From the NCBI GenBank assembly GCA_910584605.1, contig CAJUAW010000043.1, positions 1 through 20,644 of the forward strand: a DNA stretch of 20,644 nucleotides, given 5' to 3'. A program made the position numbers and the translations under genes. Source of the stretch: an uncultured Oscillospiraceae bacterium (GTDB lineage Bacteria > Bacillota_A > Clostridia > Oscillospirales > Oscillospiraceae). The notes beneath the pieces were generated by a model. That model had not been told where the DNA came from, ran no database searches, and saw nothing but the letters and a program-made list of their open reading frames with translations. Shown here piece by piece: positions 7,308 to 13,815 of the stretch; within the stretch, counting starts at the first letter, position 1; the number at the start of each line of letters is the position of its first letter.

Positions 7308-7727
7308 ATGGAATTTTTCATGCCCATGCTTCCGCCCACCGCCACCCACCAGGAGAAGCAGGTGCGGATGGTGAAGGGCAGGCCGGTGTTCTACGACCCG
7401 CCCCAGGTCCAGGCGGCCCGGTCCAAGCTGACCGCCCATCTGGCGGGGCACTGTCCGGCGGAGCCGCTGGAGGGGGCGGTGCGGCTGCTGGTGAAGTGGT
7501 GCTTCCCCAGAGGGGAGCATGCGGACGGCGAGTACCGGACCACCAAGCCCGACACCGACAACCTGCAGAAGCTCCTCAAGGACTGCATGACCGCTGTGGG
7601 CTTTTGGAAGGACGACGCCCAGGTGGCCTCGGAGATCTGCGAAAAGTTTTGGGCCGAGGTGCCGGGGATCTACGTCTGTGCGGAGGAATTGCACAGGAGA
7701 AAACAGGGAGAGCAAAAAAATATTTGA
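7308..7727 (+). CDS. rusA: RusA-type Holliday junction resolvase
   Basis: A 139-residue endonuclease of the RusA family, which resolves four-way DNA junctions arising during phage replication and recombination before packaging. The core motif KPDTDNLQKLLKDCM begins at residue 80 and is followed by FWKDDAQV. Asp82, Asp84, Lys88 and Asp103 fall at a constant offset of 12 from E. coli RusA Asp70, Asp72, Lys76 and Asp91, so the active site appears intact. An upstream GTG in frame at 7221 lies inside a palindrome. ATG 7308 is preferred because AGGTGA (7297-7302) is ideally placed. The stop codon lies inside the -35 box of the next promoter, marking the end of the early/middle unit. Confidence 0.9.
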   Translation: MEFFMPMLPPTATHQEKQVRMVKGRPVFYDPPQVQAARSKLTAHLAGHCPAEPLEGAVRLLVKWCFPRGEHADGEYRTTKPDTDNLQKLLKDCMTAVGFWKDDAQVASEICEKFWAEVPGIYVCAEELHRRKQGEQKNI

Positions 7728-7752
7728 CAAAACAAGTAGATATTGCTATGAT
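7724..7752 (+). promoter_or_regulatory. strong sigma-A-type promoter, candidate late promoter
   Basis: TTGACA (7724-7729), exactly 17 bases, then TATGAT (7747-7752): a near-consensus housekeeping promoter. The segment is conspicuously A/T-rich against the GC-rich surroundings. The -35 box overlaps the rusA stop codon. Expected transcription start is about 7759, leaving a leader of about 100 bases before the terminase small subunit, so it probably drives the packaging and morphogenesis operon. No dyad operator is obvious over the boxes. Confidence 0.75.
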
Positions 7753-7804
7753 AAAAACGAAATATAGTTTTAGAGATCAGGTAGACAGAAAAAGAGAGGA
7801 CCAA

Positions 7805-7882
7805 ATGGTCAGCTGCCAGTGTTTTTGGCAGCTGGCCTTTCATTTTGCGGAGAGGTGGCGATATGGCCCGTGGAAAGTTTGA
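7805..7882 (+). CDS. possible 25-residue leader peptide overlapping terS start
   Basis: ATG 7805 has a good Shine-Dalgarno (GAGAGGA, 7794-7800) 4 bases upstream and opens a 25-codon frame beginning MVSCQCFWQL and ending at TGA 7880-7882. Its codons run through the whole hairpin at 7807-7837 and over the ribosome binding site and start of terS at 7863. A ribosome reading it would melt the hairpin, so it could act as an attenuation leader rather than make a functional protein. There is no homology evidence, and this may be chance in a small interval. Confidence 0.3.
   Translation: MVSCQCFWQLAFHFAERWRYGPWKV
7807..7846 (+). terminator. terminator-like hairpin / attenuator in the late leader
   Basis: GGTCAGCTGCCA (7807-7818) pairs with TGGCAGCTGGCC (7826-7837) with a single G-U wobble and a GTGTTTT loop, followed by TTTCATTTT (7838-7846). 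It resembles an intrinsic terminator with an interrupted T-tract. It sits downstream of the 7724-7752 promoter and upstream of terS. A competing short stem, GACC-AAAT-GGTC (7799-7810), overlaps the first arm and could serve as an alternative fold. Either it ends rusA transcripts or it attenuates late transcription. Confidence 0.5.
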
Positions 7883-8288
7883 ATACTGGCTGACGGAAGA
7901 CGGGCTGCTGCTGCTGGAGGGCTGGGCCAGGGAGGGGCTGACGGACGAGCAGCTGGCCGAAAAAATGGGCATCGGCGCACGGACGCTGTACGACTGGAAG
8001 CTCAAGTATCCGCAGATTTCGCAGGCCCTAAAAAAGGGCAAGGAGGTCGTGGACGTCCAGGTGGAGAACGCCCTGCTCAAGCGGGCTCTGGGCTACGAAT
8101 TCCAGGAGGAGCGTGTGGAGCGGTCCGGTAAGGACGGGGTGAAGGTGGTGCAGACCATCAAGCACATCCCGGGCGATACCACCGCTCAGATTTTCTGGCT
8201 GAAGAACCGCCGGCCGGACCGGTACCGGGACAAGCCGGAGCCCGCCCCAGCTGACGGAGGAGGCGTTCAGATCATTGACGACCTGTAA
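7863..8288 (+). CDS. terS: phage terminase small subunit
   Basis: A 141-residue protein with an N-terminal helix-turn-helix (LTDEQLAEKMGIGARTLYDW, residues 26-45), then a helical region (ALKKGKEVVDVQVENALLKR) expected to oligomerise and a basic tail. Small terminase subunits bind the packaging site on the concatemer and deliver DNA to the large subunit. The segment ending TAQIFWLKNRRPDRYRDK is typical of Firmicute phage TerS. ATG 7863 is chosen because GAGAGGTGG lies at 7850-7858; an earlier in-frame TTG at 7845 lies in the leader hairpin's T-tract. The end overlaps terL by 14 bases. The pac or cos site was not identifiable. Confidence 0.85.
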   Translation: MARGKFEYWLTEDGLLLLEGWAREGLTDEQLAEKMGIGARTLYDWKLKYPQISQALKKGKEVVDVQVENALLKRALGYEFQEERVERSGKDGVKVVQTIKHIPGDTTAQIFWLKNRRPDRYRDKPEPAPADGGGVQIIDDL

Positions 8289-9513
8289 GCTGTCCCAGCT
8301 GGTGTCCCCAGCCTTTTCCGAGGTGCACCGGGCCATCAAGGCGGGGGAGATCAGCGAGCTGGTGCTCAAGGGCGGGCGGGGCTCGGCCAAGTCCAGCTAC
8401 CTCTCGGTGGAGCTGGTCCTCCAGCTGCTCCGGCACCCGGACTGCCACGCCGTAGCCCTGCGGAAGGTAGGCAACACCCTGCGCACGTCGGTGTACGCCC
8501 AGATCTGCTGGGCCATCGCGGAACTGGGGCTGTCCGACCGGTTCAAATGCACCGTCAGCCCCATGGAATGCACCTACCAGCCCACCGGCCAGAAGATCCT
8601 GTTCTTCGGCCTGGACGACCCCGGCAAGCTGAAGTCCATCAAGGTGCCCTTCGGCTACATCGGCCTGGCCTGGTTCGAGGAGCTGGACCAGTTCGACGGC
8701 CCGGAGCAGGTGCGGAACGTGGAGCAGTCCCTGTTTCGCGGCGGGCCCTACTCCTTCTGCTTCAAGAGCTTCAACCCGCCGGCCATGGCCCGGAACTGGG
8801 CCAACAAGTACGTGCTGGAGGCCAAGGCGGGCCGCCTGGTCCACCACAGCACCTACCTGACCACCCCGGAGGAATGGCTGGGCCCCCGGTTCCTGGCGGA
8901 CGCGGAGCACCTGAAGCAGACCAACGAGACCGCCTACCGCCACGAGTACCTGGGGGAGGTGGTGGGCAGCGGCACGGCGGTGTTCGAAAATCTGCGGCTG
9001 GAGGCCATCTCCGACCGGCAGATCGCCGCCTTTGACTACCTGTACTGCGGCCAGGACTGGGGCTGGTACCCCGACCCCAACCACTTCGCCGCCTGCTCCT
9101 ACGACAGCGGGGCCCGGACCCTGTACATCTACGAGGAGTTCCGGGGCTGGCGGCAGTCCAACGGGGCCTGGGCGGAGAAGCTCCGCCACCACATGGACGA
9201 CCTGATCCTGGCCGACCCCGGCAGCGGGGGCGACCGGAACGCGGCCGACTTCCGGGCCTACGGGTTCCGGATGCGGGAGGCCCAAAAGGGGCCGGGGAGC
9301 GTGGCCTACGGGATCAAGTGGCTGCAATCGCTGGCGGCCATCGTCATCGACCCGGCCCGGTGCCCGGAGACGGCCAAAGAGTTCAGTGAGTACGAGTACG
9401 AGCGGGACCCCAAGACCGGCGAGGTGCTGGAGGGCTATCCCGACGCGGCCAACCACAGCATCGACGCGGTGCGCTATGCGATGGAGCCGGTGTGGAAACG
9501 ACGGGGGAGGTAA
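8275..9513 (+). CDS. terL: phage terminase large subunit (PBSX/Terminase_3 type)
   Basis: A 412-residue packaging motor. The ATPase domain has Walker A GGRGSAKSS (33-41) and Walker B AWFEELD (residues about 132-138). The C-terminal RNase H-like nuclease has acidic residues in YCGQDWG (Asp261), LILADPG (Asp314) and NHSIDAVRYAM (Asp397). It pumps DNA into the prohead through the portal and cuts the concatemer. The TTG start at 8275 follows GGAGGAGG (8256-8263) and overlaps terS. Length and motif order are normal for the family and the gene seems intact. Confidence 0.93.
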   Translation: MTTCKLSQLVSPAFSEVHRAIKAGEISELVLKGGRGSAKSSYLSVELVLQLLRHPDCHAVALRKVGNTLRTSVYAQICWAIAELGLSDRFKCTVSPMECTYQPTGQKILFFGLDDPGKLKSIKVPFGYIGLAWFEELDQFDGPEQVRNVEQSLFRGGPYSFCFKSFNPPAMARNWANKYVLEAKAGRLVHHSTYLTTPEEWLGPRFLADAEHLKQTNETAYRHEYLGEVVGSGTAVFENLRLEAISDRQIAAFDYLYCGQDWGWYPDPNHFAACSYDSGARTLYIYEEFRGWRQSNGAWAEKLRHHMDDLILADPGSGGDRNAADFRAYGFRMREAQKGPGSVAYGIKWLQSLAAIVIDPARCPETAKEFSEYEYERDPKTGEVLEGYPDAANHSIDAVRYAMEPVWKRRGR

Positions 9514-9515
9514 TC

Positions 9516-9719
9516 ATGAGCAAAATCAAGACCTGGCTGCTGGAGCGGTTCCTGCCCGCCTGGGCCAAGGATACCGTCTATCAGGACAACAAGCGGCTGC
9601 TGGCCCAGCTGGAGGGGCAGCGGCAGGAGCTCCGGGAGCTCCACGCCTACATCGACGGCCTGGAGGCCGGGCTGCGGGCCCTGCGCCGGGTGGTCATCAA
9701 GAATGAGGTGCGGCCGTGA
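9516..9719 (+). CDS. small coiled-coil protein between terminase and portal
   Basis: A 67-residue protein beginning MSKIKTWLLERFLPAWAKDT, then a heptad-like helical stretch (LLAQLEGQRQELRELHAYI) and a basic end. ATG 9516 has an excellent GGGGGAGG (9503-9510) five bases upstream. The stop overlaps the GTG start of the portal gene (GTGA). The amphipathic N-terminus followed by a coiled coil suggests a small accessory or assembly protein. Proteins of this look are common at this place in Clostridia prophages, but I know of no assigned function. There is no signal peptide or metal site. Confidence 0.75.
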   Translation: MSKIKTWLLERFLPAWAKDTVYQDNKRLLAQLEGQRQELRELHAYIDGLEAGLRALRRVVIKNEVRP

Positions 9720-11095
9720 GCATTGTTTCCGCCCTGCGGGGGGCCTACAGCTGTGAGGACGCCTTCCAGGCCAGGGACTGCACCACCCAGCCCATGCGGG
9801 AGGCCGTCCGGGAGTGGTTCCGGCTGTACTACCACCGGGCGGCCAGCGAGGAGTCCGACCCCTGCCAGCAGATCGCCTATACCATCGTCCACAAGCTGAC
9901 CAAGACCGCCTTCGGGGAGTACAAATCCGCCAGCGATGACGGCTTTGCCCAGGGGGCGCTGGAGGGGCTGGACCGGGTGAAGAAGAAGGCCATGCAGCTG
10001 GCCCTCATCGGCGGGGAGGCCTGGCTCAAGCCGGCGCCGGTGGGGGAGGGCTTCACCTTCTCGGTGGTGCGCCGGGACAACGTGCTGATCTTCGGCCGGG
10101 ACAGCGAGGGCCGGCCGGTGGATATAGGCACGGCGGAGTGCACGGTGGAGGGCCGGTATCATGCCGCGCAGTCCTGGTACACCCTGCTGGAGCGGCGGAC
10201 CCTGGGGGCGGATGGGCGGCTGACCATCCGCAACCTGCTCTACTGCTCCTCCATGCAGGGGAGCCTGGGCCAGCGGGTCCCCCTGGCCGCCCTGGCCCGG
10301 TACGAGGCCCTGCCCGAGGAGTACACCTTCCCGGAGCCCCTGGGCGGTCTGGGGCTGGCCCGGCTGATCACCCCTCTGGAAAACTGTGTGGACGGCTCCC
10401 CTGACGGAGTCAGCGTCTACGCCCCCGCCGTGGGTCTGATCCACAACATCGACCGCAACGAGGCTCTGCTCAACGGTGAGTTCGAGCGGGGGCAGTCCCG
10501 GATCATTGCCTCCGCCGACCTGCTCCGCAAGGGGCGGGACGGCCGCCGGAGGCTGACCGACAGATTGTTCGTGGGGATTGACGACGATCCGGAGACGGTG
10601 GGGCTGACCATCTTCTCCCCGGAGCTTCGGGAAAAATCCTTTTCGGCCCGGAAGCAGGAGTACCTGCGGACCGCCGAGAACATCATCGGCCTGAAGCGGG
10701 GGCTGCTCAGCGAGGTGGAGGCCGCCGAGCGCACCGCCACGGAGATCACCTCCAGCGCGGGGGACTACAATCTCAGCATCATTGACTTCCAGCAGATGTG
10801 GGAGAGCGCGGCCAAGGAGGCGGTCCGGCTGTGCGGGGTGCTGGGGCGGCTCTACAAGGTCCCCGGCGCCCACGGGGTCGATCCGGAGGCCGTCTCCATC
10901 GACTGGGGGAACGGCATCCTCTACGACGAGGACAAGACCTGGGCGGACTATCTGGACATGGTGGCCCGGGGGCTGCTGAAGCCGGAGATCGCCCTGGGCT
11001 GGCGGTTCGGGATGCCCGCCGAGACGGAGGCCGACCTGGCCGCCATCCGGGCCAAGTACATGCCGGAGCTGGACCGGCTGGCGGAGGGTGAATAA
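9716..11095 (+). CDS. phage portal protein
   Basis: A 459-residue protein in the canonical place after terL. The portal is the dodecameric ring through which DNA enters and leaves the capsid, and it nucleates head assembly. The sequence has the mixed alpha/beta start of A118-like Firmicute portals (MREAVREWFRLYYHRAASEE), a KKKAMQLALIGGEAWLKP segment, and a helical C-terminal clip/crown region (SSAGDYNLSIIDFQQMWESA). The GTG start at 9716 is supported by GAGGTG at 9703-9708 and by overlap with the previous stop. The stop overlaps the next ATG (TAATG). The call rests on synteny plus general resemblance, as portals lack sharp catalytic motifs. Confidence 0.85.
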   Translation: MSIVSALRGAYSCEDAFQARDCTTQPMREAVREWFRLYYHRAASEESDPCQQIAYTIVHKLTKTAFGEYKSASDDGFAQGALEGLDRVKKKAMQLALIGGEAWLKPAPVGEGFTFSVVRRDNVLIFGRDSEGRPVDIGTAECTVEGRYHAAQSWYTLLERRTLGADGRLTIRNLLYCSSMQGSLGQRVPLAALARYEALPEEYTFPEPLGGLGLARLITPLENCVDGSPDGVSVYAPAVGLIHNIDRNEALLNGEFERGQSRIIASADLLRKGRDGRRRLTDRLFVGIDDDPETVGLTIFSPELREKSFSARKQEYLRTAENIIGLKRGLLSEVEAAERTATEITSSAGDYNLSIIDFQQMWESAAKEAVRLCGVLGRLYKVPGAHGVDPEAVSIDWGNGILYDEDKTWADYLDMVARGLLKPEIALGWRFGMPAETEADLAAIRAKYMPELDRLAEGE

Positions 11096-12795
11096 TGCTC
11101 ACCCCGGACCAGATCGCCGCCCTGGGGGACGCTGCGAGAAAGGTAACGGACCCCATCACCGAGTATCTGCTCCAGGATATCGCCCGGCGGGTGGCCGAGG
11201 CGGGCCAGCTGACCAGCACCGCCCAATACCAGGTATGGCGGCTGCAAAACCTGGGCCTGTCCCAAACGGAGATCGAAAAGCAGTTGCAGCAGCTGCTCCA
11301 AGCGTCTCAGGGGGAGATACGCCGCATCCTGTACCAGTCGGCCCAGTCGGGCTATGACCTGGACGTGCGCCGCTTCCCCACCGCAGCGGCCATCCCCTTT
11401 GCGGAGAACCTGGTTCTCCAGCAGATCGTGGCCGCCGCCGTGGAGCAGGCGGAGGCGGACTTCGCCAACCTGACCCAAACCCTGGGCATGGTAGACCCCT
11501 TCGGCAATGCGCTGCCCCTCCAGAAGGCGTACCGCTCCTGCACCGACTTCGCTTTTAAGCAGGTGGTCACCGGGGCGGCCAGCTACACCGAGGCTGTCCG
11601 GCAGGCCACCAGGAATCTGGCGGAGAAGGGCGTGCGGGTGATCGACTACGAGAGCGGGGTCCACACCTCCCTGGAGGCGGCGGTGCGGCGGAACATCCTG
11701 GGCGGTCTGGGGCTGATGCAGGAGCAGATCAGTCAGGCTGCCCACGACCAGCTGGGCTGCGACGGCTGGGAGATCACCGCCCACGCCAACAGCGCCCCCG
11801 ACCACGAGCCCATCCAGGGGAAGCAGTACCCCGACCGGGCGTATGAGGCGCTGAACAGCTCCCTCCGCCGGCGCATCGGGACCCTGAACTGCGGCCACGC
11901 CGCCTTTCCCATTATCCTGGGGGTCAGCCAGCCCCAGTATTCCCACCAGGAACTGGAGCGGTTCCGAGCCGACAACGAGAAGGGAGTCACCGTGGAGGGC
12001 CGGCACTACACCGGGTATGAGGCCGCCCAGATGCAGCGGAAGCTGGAGCGTGCGATTCGGACGCAGAAGCGGCGGGTAATGGTGGACGAGGCCGCCGGGG
12101 ACACGGAGAAGCTCGCCCAGGACAGAACCCGCCTGAACGTCCTCCACCAGCGTTACCGGGAGTTCTCCAAGTTCGCCGGGCTGCGGACCCAGTACGAGCG
12201 GACGGAGGTGGCGGGATTTGGGGAGAAGCCAACGCCGGTACTGGAACGGCTTAATTTTGCTCAGGGTACTGCGGAAGTGGACCGGTTGTCTGTCGAGCAG
12301 GAGGTTGCGCAAATACCGCAGCGGGCCCGAGAACTTGCGGAGCCATACATTTCCAAGGTCTTTGTGACCGAGGAAAATCGAAGCGGATACCGTCCAGCGA
12401 CCGGAGAACTGTTTTTGAACCGCAACAGAGCACCAGGGACTGTGGCGCATGAATACGCCCACGCTCTGGAAACGGCCCTGAATATCTATGAGGACCCAGA
12501 GTTTTTGAAAATCCGGGCCAAGGGCTTTGAAAATTTGTCAAAGGCTGATATAATCATTGATAGTGAAAATTTCTCAAAAGAAATTTTACGTGTGCAGCAT
12601 CCTAAATTGGTGAGTATATACCAGGGACGTCTTTATGAGCGTTATGGTCGCGGTATCTATGATGGGAAACAAGTGTATTTGGATGGTATGCGTGAATATT
12701 TTAGTGAAGGGTTTATGTTTTACGCGCATGCCCCAGATGTCTTGAAGCAAAAAGACCCCGACCTTTTTGATTATATCAGGAGGCTCTTAGAATGA
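11095..12795 (+). CDS. minor capsid protein 2 (MuF-like) fused to a zinc-metalloprotease-like C-terminal domain
   Basis: A 566-residue protein. Residues 1 to about 372 resemble phage minor capsid protein 2: a helical N-terminus, then the conserved AHANSAPDHEPIQGKQYP and LNCGHAAFPIILGV segments and a basic helix. The rest, about 373-566, is extra. It contains GTVAHEYAHALE, with HExxH at His452-His456, and later REYFSEGFMFYAH, where Glu538 (or Glu534) could be the third zinc ligand. This is the pattern of zincin toxins of the anthrax lethal factor type. The extension is clearly lower in GC than the N-terminal part, suggesting separate acquisition. Minor head proteins of the MuF class are known carriers of polymorphic toxin domains delivered with the virion, so I infer a capsid-borne effector. 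It overlaps the next ORF by ATGA. Catalytic activity is untested; a structural role of the extension is possible. Confidence 0.8.
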   Translation: MLTPDQIAALGDAARKVTDPITEYLLQDIARRVAEAGQLTSTAQYQVWRLQNLGLSQTEIEKQLQQLLQASQGEIRRILYQSAQSGYDLDVRRFPTAAAIPFAENLVLQQIVAAAVEQAEADFANLTQTLGMVDPFGNALPLQKAYRSCTDFAFKQVVTGAASYTEAVRQATRNLAEKGVRVIDYESGVHTSLEAAVRRNILGGLGLMQEQISQAAHDQLGCDGWEITAHANSAPDHEPIQGKQYPDRAYEALNSSLRRRIGTLNCGHAAFPIILGVSQPQYSHQELERFRADNEKGVTVEGRHYTGYEAAQMQRKLERAIRTQKRRVMVDEAAGDTEKLAQDRTRLNVLHQRYREFSKFAGLRTQYERTEVAGFGEKPTPVLERLNFAQGTAEVDRLSVEQEVAQIPQRARELAEPYISKVFVTEENRSGYRPATGELFLNRNRAPGTVAHEYAHALETALNIYEDPEFLKIRAKGFENLSKADIIIDSENFSKEILRVQHPKLVSIYQGRLYERYGRGIYDGKQVYLDGMREYFSEGFMFYAHAPDVLKQKDPDLFDYIRRLLE

Positions 12796-13007
12796 AAACG
12801 AAGGAAGAGATTCTAAACGCTAAGAAGTCAAGTGATGTTTGGCGCTGGATTGTAGCAGCACCAAGTCCTTTGGATTCTGACCCTGATGTGCTCAAATATT
12901 TTGAAGAGTTGCGGGAGAAGGAATTGAGAGAGTACATTGGTCCTGATTATGACCCGGAAATGCACTATGACATTTCTAAGTGTAAAAAGGAGAAGGATCG
13001 TGATTAA
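12792..13007 (+). CDS. 71-residue ORF, candidate immunity protein for the upstream zincin domain
   Basis: ATG 12792 overlaps the stop of the minor capsid gene (ATGA) and has a perfect AGGAGG (12778-12783) 8 bases upstream, so translation is well supported. The protein is small, soluble and rich in acidic and basic residues (SSDVWRWIVAAPSPLDSDPD in the first half, a D/E/Y-rich middle), with no membrane segment or catalytic motif. It has the same low-GC composition as the end of the preceding gene and unlike the capsid genes around it. Immunity genes for polymorphic toxins typically sit directly downstream in this way. I recognise no family; the immunity role is an inference from position and composition. 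Confidence 0.65.
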   Translation: MKTKEEILNAKKSSDVWRWIVAAPSPLDSDPDVLKYFEELREKELREYIGPDYDPEMHYDISKCKKEKDRD

Positions 13008-13146
13008 AACCATCCATAACCGCCCGTGGTACTGCTGCCCCCACTGCGGGAAGGCGCTGTTCCCCGTCCGGGCGGACACCAAGATCCAGAACATGCCCTT
13101 CCGCTGCAAGGCGTGCAAGCACGACCTGGAAGTGAATATCGCGTAA
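13000..13146 (+). CDS. small zinc-ribbon protein (Cys-rich KTR-like)
   Basis: A 48-residue protein starting at GTG 13000, with AAGGAG (12987-12992) seven bases upstream and overlapping the previous ORF by 8 bases. Two CxxC knuckles (Cys13-Cys16 and Cys36-Cys39, in CPHCGK and CKAC) flank a short basic linker (ALFPVRADTKIQN), the form of a zinc ribbon like the cysteine-rich KTR family. Longer starts from 12937 are in frame but lie inside the preceding gene and lack a ribosome site. GC returns to the phage norm here. Such ribbons usually bind nucleic acid or act as regulators; its role between head genes is unknown. Confidence 0.65.
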   Translation: MIKTIHNRPWYCCPHCGKALFPVRADTKIQNMPFRCKACKHDLEVNIA

Positions 13147-13173
13147 GAGCCAAGAGCCTGTGAGCCAAGAGCC
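13147..13173. repeat. 12-bp direct repeat GAGCCAAGAGCC x2
   Basis: GAGCCAAGAGCC occurs at 13147-13158 and 13162-13173, separated by TGT, immediately after the zinc-ribbon stop codon. The second copy runs into the 5' arm of the hairpin starting at 13169. It may be a duplication scar at the edge of the inserted cassette or part of a folded RNA. Confidence 0.7.
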
Positions 13174-13219
13174 ATGAACTACTCGAATTTTTTGAGTAGT
13201 TTGTGGCTCATTTATTTTT
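13169..13219 (+). terminator. strong hairpin with T-rich tail before the scaffold gene
   Basis: GAGCCA-TG-AACTACTC (13169-13184) pairs with GAGTAGTT-TG-TGGCTC (13194-13209): fourteen base pairs with one symmetrical internal mismatch and a GAATTTTTT loop. ATTTATTTTT follows at 13210-13219. It looks like an intrinsic terminator of moderate quality. It lies inside the morphogenesis operon, so it would either have to be read through, set a lower level for downstream genes, act as an mRNA processing/stability element, or be a relic of the inserted cassette. No obvious promoter follows before 13241. Confidence 0.6.
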
Positions 13220-13240
13220 GCCAAAGGAAAGGAGCAAGCA

Positions 13241-13801
13241 ATGAAACCGGAATTTTTGCAGAACTTCAAGGTGGGGGACGCGCCCCTGCCCAAGGAGGTC
13301 ATCGACGCCATCCTGGCGGAGAACGGCCGGGACGTGGAGGAGGCCAAAAAGCCCTTTGCCGACTACGAGTCCATCAAGGCCCAGCTGGCTACCGCCACCG
13401 AGGGCCTGAAGGCCTTTGAGGGGGTGGACGTGAAGGACCTCCAGGGGCAGGTAGCCAAACTCACCAAGGACCTCTCCGAACAGGCGGAGGCCCACAAGCA
13501 GCAGCTGGCCGGCCTGGCCTTCGACGGAGTGCTGAAGGACGCCATCACCGCCGCCAAAGGACGGAACGTCAAGGCCATCCGGGCCCTGCTGGATGTGGAC
13601 AAGCTGAAGGCGTCCAAGGACCAGACGGCCGACATCAAGGCCGCTCTGGAGGGGCTGAAGAAGGACAGCGGCTACCTCTTCGACACCGGGGAGACCCCGC
13701 CCCCCTACGCCGCCGGGACTGGGACGGGGGGCGGCCGCCCCGTTACTGGCCTGGACGCCATCCGCGCCGCCGCCGGCCTCACCGCCGGCGAGAAAAAATA
13801 A
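13241..13801 (+). CDS. phage capsid scaffolding protein (GP20 family)
   Basis: A 186-residue protein just before the major capsid gene. It is acidic to neutral and dominated by helix: LPKEVIDAILAENGRDVEEA near the start, then a coiled coil (DLQGQVAKLTKDLSEQ), AAKGRNVKAIRALLD, and a glycine/proline-rich stretch ending in ITAGEKK-like residues (actual end LTAGEKK). This order is the hallmark of phage minor structural protein GP20, which acts as internal scaffold for capsid assembly and is removed on maturation. ATG 13241 has AAAGGAG at 13228-13234. A Gly-rich segment (GTGTGGGRPVTG) may be a flexible capsid-binding linker. Family confidence is high. Confidence 0.85.
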   Translation: MKPEFLQNFKVGDAPLPKEVIDAILAENGRDVEEAKKPFADYESIKAQLATATEGLKAFEGVDVKDLQGQVAKLTKDLSEQAEAHKQQLAGLAFDGVLKDAITAAKGRNVKAIRALLDVDKLKASKDQTADIKAALEGLKKDSGYLFDTGETPPPYAAGTGTGGGRPVTGLDAIRAAAGLTAGEKK

Positions 13802-13815
13802 AGGAGATTTGAACT

